Program-made: the position numbers and the translations under genes
The notes under the pieces: generated by a model
Told to the model about the DNA's origin: nothing
Databases searched by the model: none
What the model saw: only the letters and a program-made list of their open reading frames with translations
Assembly (NCBI GenBank): GCA_948890655.1
Contig: CAQTYU010000004.1
Location: forward strand, 124,001-188,000
Source: Christensenellaceae bacterium
GTDB taxonomy: Bacteria; Bacillota; Clostridia; Christensenellales; Borkfalkiaceae
DNA length: 64,000 nucleotides
Reading direction: 5' to 3'
In this document: in pieces, positions 60,887 to 64,000 of the stretch
How the letters are laid out: each line of letters begins with the position of its first letter
How positions within the stretch are numbered: position 1 is the first letter of the stretch

Positions 60887-61929
60887 GTATTGAAAATATA
60901 GCCGTAGGAGCCGTAATAATTGCGGTAACCCTTATAATTTCACTGATACCGATATTAATGGGCGCAAGTCGAAAACGGAAAACGGTAAAACCCACCGAGC
61001 TGTTCCCTCCGCGCGGTGCTTCGCCTATAGACGTGCTGATTCAGTACTACGGAAGAACTGCAGACCCGCGTAGTCTTTTTAACCCGCTTATGCTTTACTG
61101 GGCAAAGCGCGGTTTCATAACCATAGAAGAGGACTGCAAGCGCGGACTTAAACTTACAAAGTTGAAGGACGTTGAGCGTCCCGATAGTAACGACGGTTTT
61201 AGCGAAGATACATTTGAGCTTGAAAAAAGCTTATTCGAGCGCATCTTTTGTCGGCGAAAAGTATTTTATACTCTTGGCGCAAGCGAACATTTTGCAATTT
61301 TTTACGACAAAATTATGAGCGGATGCAGGCAAGAGGCAGAAAAATTAACTGACCGTAAATGTAAGCCGTTTAAAATTCTGACTATTATTTTACCTTTCGT
61401 CATGCTGTTTGCGGTTTCACTGACCGTGATAATTTCAACGGGAGAGGTGTTAGCGATTGTTATGCTTTTCCCTATGGTGGCTATAGGGTTTGTGCGTGGG
61501 ATACCTCATTTCGAGTTTGATAAAGGCTCGGCGATGCTGTATTTTTTATACACTTTTTTCATAACGTGCGGTTGTGTGCCCTTCTGTTCGACCGTGTACT
61601 TGTTGCCGTGGGAGGCGGGCGCGTTGCTCTCCGCCGCGCTTGCCGTTGCTATAATAATCTTATTTTTAGTCAATAAGAAAATTAATTTAAGGACGTCCGA
61701 ACAACTAAAAAACTACGGCAGAATTTGCGGTTTTAAAAAGTTTCTGCTGCTTGCCGAGGTTAAAAAATTGGAACTTTTGGTGGAGGATAACCCCGAATAC
61801 TTTTATGAAATTCTGCCCTATTGTTATATATTAGGGATAACGGAAAAATTAAAGAAAAAATTCGACCGTATAATTATGGACGGTCCGGGTTGGTATTTAG
61901 GCGAACTTCGCGATATTTTAATGCCATGA
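60883..61929 (+). CDS. DUF2207-like membrane protein, second of a pair
   Basis: The 348-aa paralog of the preceding gene has the same layout: N-terminal helix, ASPIDVLIQYYGRTADPRSLFNPLMLYWAKRGFITIEE (about residues 46-85), four hydrophobic segments and YEILPYCYILGITEKLKKKF near the end. It starts with GTG 60883, overlapping the first gene (GTGA), after AAGGGGGAA. The pair probably works as a complex. Function unknown. Confidence 0.75.
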   Translation: MSIENIAVGAVIIAVTLIISLIPILMGASRKRKTVKPTELFPPRGASPIDVLIQYYGRTADPRSLFNPLMLYWAKRGFITIEEDCKRGLKLTKLKDVERPDSNDGFSEDTFELEKSLFERIFCRRKVFYTLGASEHFAIFYDKIMSGCRQEAEKLTDRKCKPFKILTIILPFVMLFAVSLTVIISTGEVLAIVMLFPMVAIGFVRGIPHFEFDKGSAMLYFLYTFFITCGCVPFCSTVYLLPWEAGALLSAALAVAIIILFLVNKKINLRTSEQLKNYGRICGFKKFLLLAEVKKLELLVEDNPEYFYEILPYCYILGITEKLKKKFDRIIMDGPGWYLGELRDILMP

Positions 61930-61948
61930 GTTTGTTATAACAATATAC

Positions 61949-61983
61949 GCCGCCCGCAGGTTGAACCTGCGGGCGGCTAAATT
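61949..61983. terminator. Bidirectional terminator between convergent genes
   Basis: GCCGCCCGCAGGTT and AACCTGCGGGCGGC form a perfect 14-bp stem with a 1-nt loop, followed by TAAATTTG. It lies between the DUF2207-like pair and fba. Confidence 0.8.
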
Positions 61984-62040
61984 TGTATTTAAAAGCCTGT
62001 GTTTGCAATGCGATAAAGAAAATACGATTGAATCAAATGT

Positions 62041-62907
62041 TTACGCTTTGCCTATACTTCCGAAAATTTCCGATTTTTCTCTTACGGTCGCTTTGATTGC
62101 CTCGCAGCCGGGGGCAAGAAGTTTGCGGGGGTCGAAGCCCTTTCCGACTAAATCTTTGCCCTCTTGGATATATTTTCTGGTCGCTTCCTGGAAAGCAAGC
62201 TGGCATTCGGTATTTACGTTGATTTTTGCAACCCCCAATGAAATCGCCTTTTTAATCATATCGGTGGGGATACCCGTACCGCCGTGGAGTACGAGGGGCA
62301 TATCGCCGACTTTTTCTTTTACGGTAGCAAGCGTTTCAAACGAAAGCCCTTCCCAGTTTGCGGGGTATTTGCCATGAATGTTGCCTATGCCTGCGGCAAG
62401 CATAGTAACGCCCAAATCCGCGATTCTTTTGCACTCGTCGGGGTTTGCGCACTCGCCTTTGCCGATAACGCCGTCTTCTTCGCCGCCTATCGCGCCGACT
62501 TCGGCTTCAAGGCTAAGCCCTCTTTTCTTACAGACTTTAACGAGTTCTTTGGTCTTTTCAATGTTTTCAGCAATGGGGAAGTGAGAACCGTCGAACATGA
62601 TGGAGGAAAATCCTGCTTCAATGCACTTGTAGCAACCTTCGTAAGTCCCGTGGTCGAGGTGAAGAGCGACGGGGACGGTAATATTCAAGCACTCTAACAT
62701 GGCTTTCACCATATCGGCAACCGTCTTGAAACCCGTCATATACTTGCCTGCGCCTTCGGACACGCCTAGGATAACGGGCGATTTTAATTCTTCCGCAGTC
62801 TGTAAAATAGATTTAGTCCATTCCAGATTATTAATATTGAACTGACCGACGGCGTATTTGCCGTCCCTTGCTTTTTCCAGCATTTCTTTTGCCGAAACCA
62901 ACGCCAT
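62041..62907 (-). CDS. fba: Class II fructose-bisphosphate aldolase
   Basis: This 288-aa zinc aldolase splits fructose 1,6-bisphosphate in glycolysis. Motifs are YAVGQFNINNLEW (near residue 18), VALHLDHGTYEGC (zinc His near 83), FDGSHFP, EAEVGAIGGEEDG, GIGNIHGKYP and VLHGGTGIP. The ribosome site is GGAGG. It is divergently placed with the glyceraldehyde-3-phosphate dehydrogenase gene, so two successive glycolytic enzymes share an intergenic region. Confidence 0.95.
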   Translation of the reverse strand: MALVSAKEMLEKARDGKYAVGQFNINNLEWTKSILQTAEELKSPVILGVSEGAGKYMTGFKTVADMVKAMLECLNITVPVALHLDHGTYEGCYKCIEAGFSSIMFDGSHFPIAENIEKTKELVKVCKKRGLSLEAEVGAIGGEEDGVIGKGECANPDECKRIADLGVTMLAAGIGNIHGKYPANWEGLSFETLATVKEKVGDMPLVLHGGTGIPTDMIKKAISLGVAKINVNTECQLAFQEATRKYIQEGKDLVGKGFDPRKLLAPGCEAIKATVREKSEIFGSIGKA

Positions 62908-62950
62908 AAAAACCTCCGAGCATCATTTAAGATATTTATTTACTTATTTA

Positions 62951-62979
62951 AGTATAATTCAAAGTCGCGCAAATTTCAA
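62951..62979 (-). promoter_or_regulatory. Promoter of fba
   Basis: On the minus strand TTGAAA (62974-62979), a 17-nt spacer and TATACT (62951-62956). The leader is about 37 nt. Confidence 0.65.
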
Positions 62980-63100
62980 GCGTATATATAAAATTTTTTA
63001 AAAATTACGTCAAAAATATTGCCTTTGAAAAATGAATGCTGTATAATGATAGGGTAAGGGATATGTTGCGTTTAACGCGCGTTTTTCTGTAAAAATTTTG

Positions 63101-63129
63101 TTGACTAAAATAAAGTATTTTGTTATAAT
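63101..63129 (+). promoter_or_regulatory. Promoter of gap
   Basis: TTGACT (63101-63106), a 17-nt spacer and TATAAT (63124-63129). The leader of about 57 nt contains the palindrome TTTGTTTTAAAACAAA (63132-63147), a possible operator. Confidence 0.8.
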
Positions 63130-63192
63130 TACTTTGTTTTAAAACAAACTTTAAATATTACTGAAAACTTTTAATTCGGAGGAATTATTTTT

Positions 63193-64000
63193 ATGGCAAA
63201 TGTAAAGGTTGCAATTAACGGATTCGGTCGTATCGGTCGTCTTGCTTTCAGACAGATGTTCGATGCCGAGGGCTATGAAATCGTAGCCATTAACGACTTG
63301 ACAAGTCCTAAAATGCTTGCGCATCTCTTGAAGTATGACTCGGCTCAGGGAAGATACAAGTATTCCGATACCGTAGTCGCAGGTGAAGACTCTATCACCG
63401 TAAACGGCAAAACTATCAAGATTTACGCAGAAAAAGACGCAGCAAATCTTCCCTGGAAAAAACACGACGTAGACGTTGTCCTCGAATGCACCGGTTTCTA
63501 CTGCTCTAAGGAGAAGGCTTCCGCGCACATTAAAGCAGGCGCGAAGAAGTGCGTTATCTCCGCTCCCGCAGGCAACGATCTTCCTACGGTTGTATTCAGC
63601 GTAAACGAAAATACTCTTAAAGCAAGCGATACGGTTATTTCGGCTGCAAGCTGCACCACAAACTGCCTTGCTCCTATGGCAAACAGTCTTAACAAGCTTT
63701 GCAAAATCAAAAAAGGCTATATGACGACTATCCATGCATATACCGGCGACCAAATGGTTCTTGACGGACCTCACCGCAAGGGCGATTTGAGAAGAGCAAG
63801 AGCTGCAGCTATCAATATCGTTCCCAACTCCACGGGCGCGGCTAAGGCTATCGGTCTTGTAATTCCCGAACTTAACGGCGTCCTTGACGGCTGCGCCCAG
63901 CGCGTACCCGTACCCACCGGTTCGCTTACCCAGCTTATCGCAGTTTGCGAAGGAGAGGTTGACGCAAAAGCTGTAAACGACGCAATGAAAGCTGCCGCTT
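63193..64000 (+). CDS. gap: Glyceraldehyde-3-phosphate dehydrogenase, 3' end outside the window
   Basis: The first 269 residues of GAPDH are present; the frame runs off the window. Motifs are [16 protein letters not shown] (NAD-binding, residue 5), the active site [12 protein letters not shown] (catalytic Cys near 155) and [16 protein letters not shown]. It oxidises glyceraldehyde 3-phosphate in glycolysis. The ribosome site is CGGAGG. Confidence 0.95.
   Translation, partial: MANVKVAINGFGRIGRLAFRQMFDAEGYEIVAINDLTSPKMLAHLLKYDSAQGRYKYSDTVVAGEDSITVNGKTIKIYAEKDAANLPWKKHDVDVVLECTGFYCSKEKASAHIKAGAKKCVISAPAGNDLPTVVFSVNENTLKASDTVISAASCTTNCLAPMANSLNKLCKIKKGYMTTIHAYTGDQMVLDGPHRKGDLRRARAAAINIVPNSTGAAKAIGLVIPELNGVLDGCAQRVPVPTGSLTQLIAVCEGEVDAKAVNDAMKAAA

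Noticed and set aside
63054..63088. Eighth copy of the dispersed repeat upstream of gap
   Set aside because: It shares ATATG and TAACGCG with the repeat but needs gaps and lacks the CCCC block.
1..64000. CRISPR array
   Set aside because: The dispersed 30-nt repeat is widely and irregularly spaced and occurs in both orientations; no regular repeat-spacer pattern is seen.

Overview
The window reads as chromosome from a spore-forming, Clostridia-like Firmicute (Bacillota). Coding is dense with the standard bacterial code. Evidence for the lineage: an uninterrupted sporulation sigma factor SigK, a rimP-nusA-rnpM-L7Ae-infB-rbfA-nrnA-truB-ribF cluster of Firmicute type, a long single-chain PurL, PolC-type domains, an EF-P with a lysine-tipped loop, and strong GGAGG ribosome sites. 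No species is recognisable from the sequence alone.

Layout. 0.3-4 kb: a heterodimeric ABC exporter. 4.2-6.8 kb: sigK, tyrS and an IMPACT/YigZ gene. 6.9-8.9 kb: a decayed minus-strand operon (flavodoxin-ferredoxin plus PP-loop ATPase). 9-11.7 kb: recX-birA-nnr. 11.7-13 kb: a manganese riboswitch with a cation exchanger. 13-17.7 kb: an orphan MazF/NdoA toxin, lspA, a pseudouridine synthase, der and plsY. 17.8-20.2 kb: small lipoproteins and membrane proteins, bounded by a duplication of the plsY 3' end. 20.3-23.1 kb: a TM1266-type regulator with a NitT/TauT-type ABC transporter. 24.2-35.4 kb: purine synthesis (purE C F M N H D L). 35.5-38.6 kb: nrdR, ispG and a PolC-like exonuclease without a polymerase. 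38.6-47.8 kb: the translation/RNA cluster behind an attenuator-like leader. 47.8-50.5 kb: pepP, efp, dtd and DUF5662. 50.5-52.4 kb: a ferritin-like protein and a broken lipoprotein. 52.4-57.1 kb: a compact mobile element between tRNA-Gly and tRNA-Pro. 57.2-64 kb: mntP, murG, membrane proteins, fba and the start of gap.

Most noteworthy observations. (1) Just upstream of the mobile element's FtsK-like gene, two hairpins carry TACTATTAC and TAGTATTAC in their loops. Both fit the NANTATTAC nick-site motif of CRESS-DNA rolling-circle origins, and TGTCACAC repeats flank them; no Rep gene is visible. (2) Many genes have a good -35/-10 promoter whose -10 box ends exactly 6 nt before the ATG, with no ribosome site, implying widespread leaderless mRNAs. 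(3) A roughly 30-nt dispersed repeat occurs seven times, in leaders and inside coding sequence. (4) PurF lacks the catalytic N-terminal cysteine. (5) A stand-alone PolC OB/exonuclease module lacks PHP and polymerase domains.

How the genes work together. The purine cluster supplies most steps from PRPP to IMP, with purB absent from the window. The nusA cluster couples transcription, ribosome maturation and nucleotide recycling. The riboswitch-controlled exchanger and MntP point to active manganese export.
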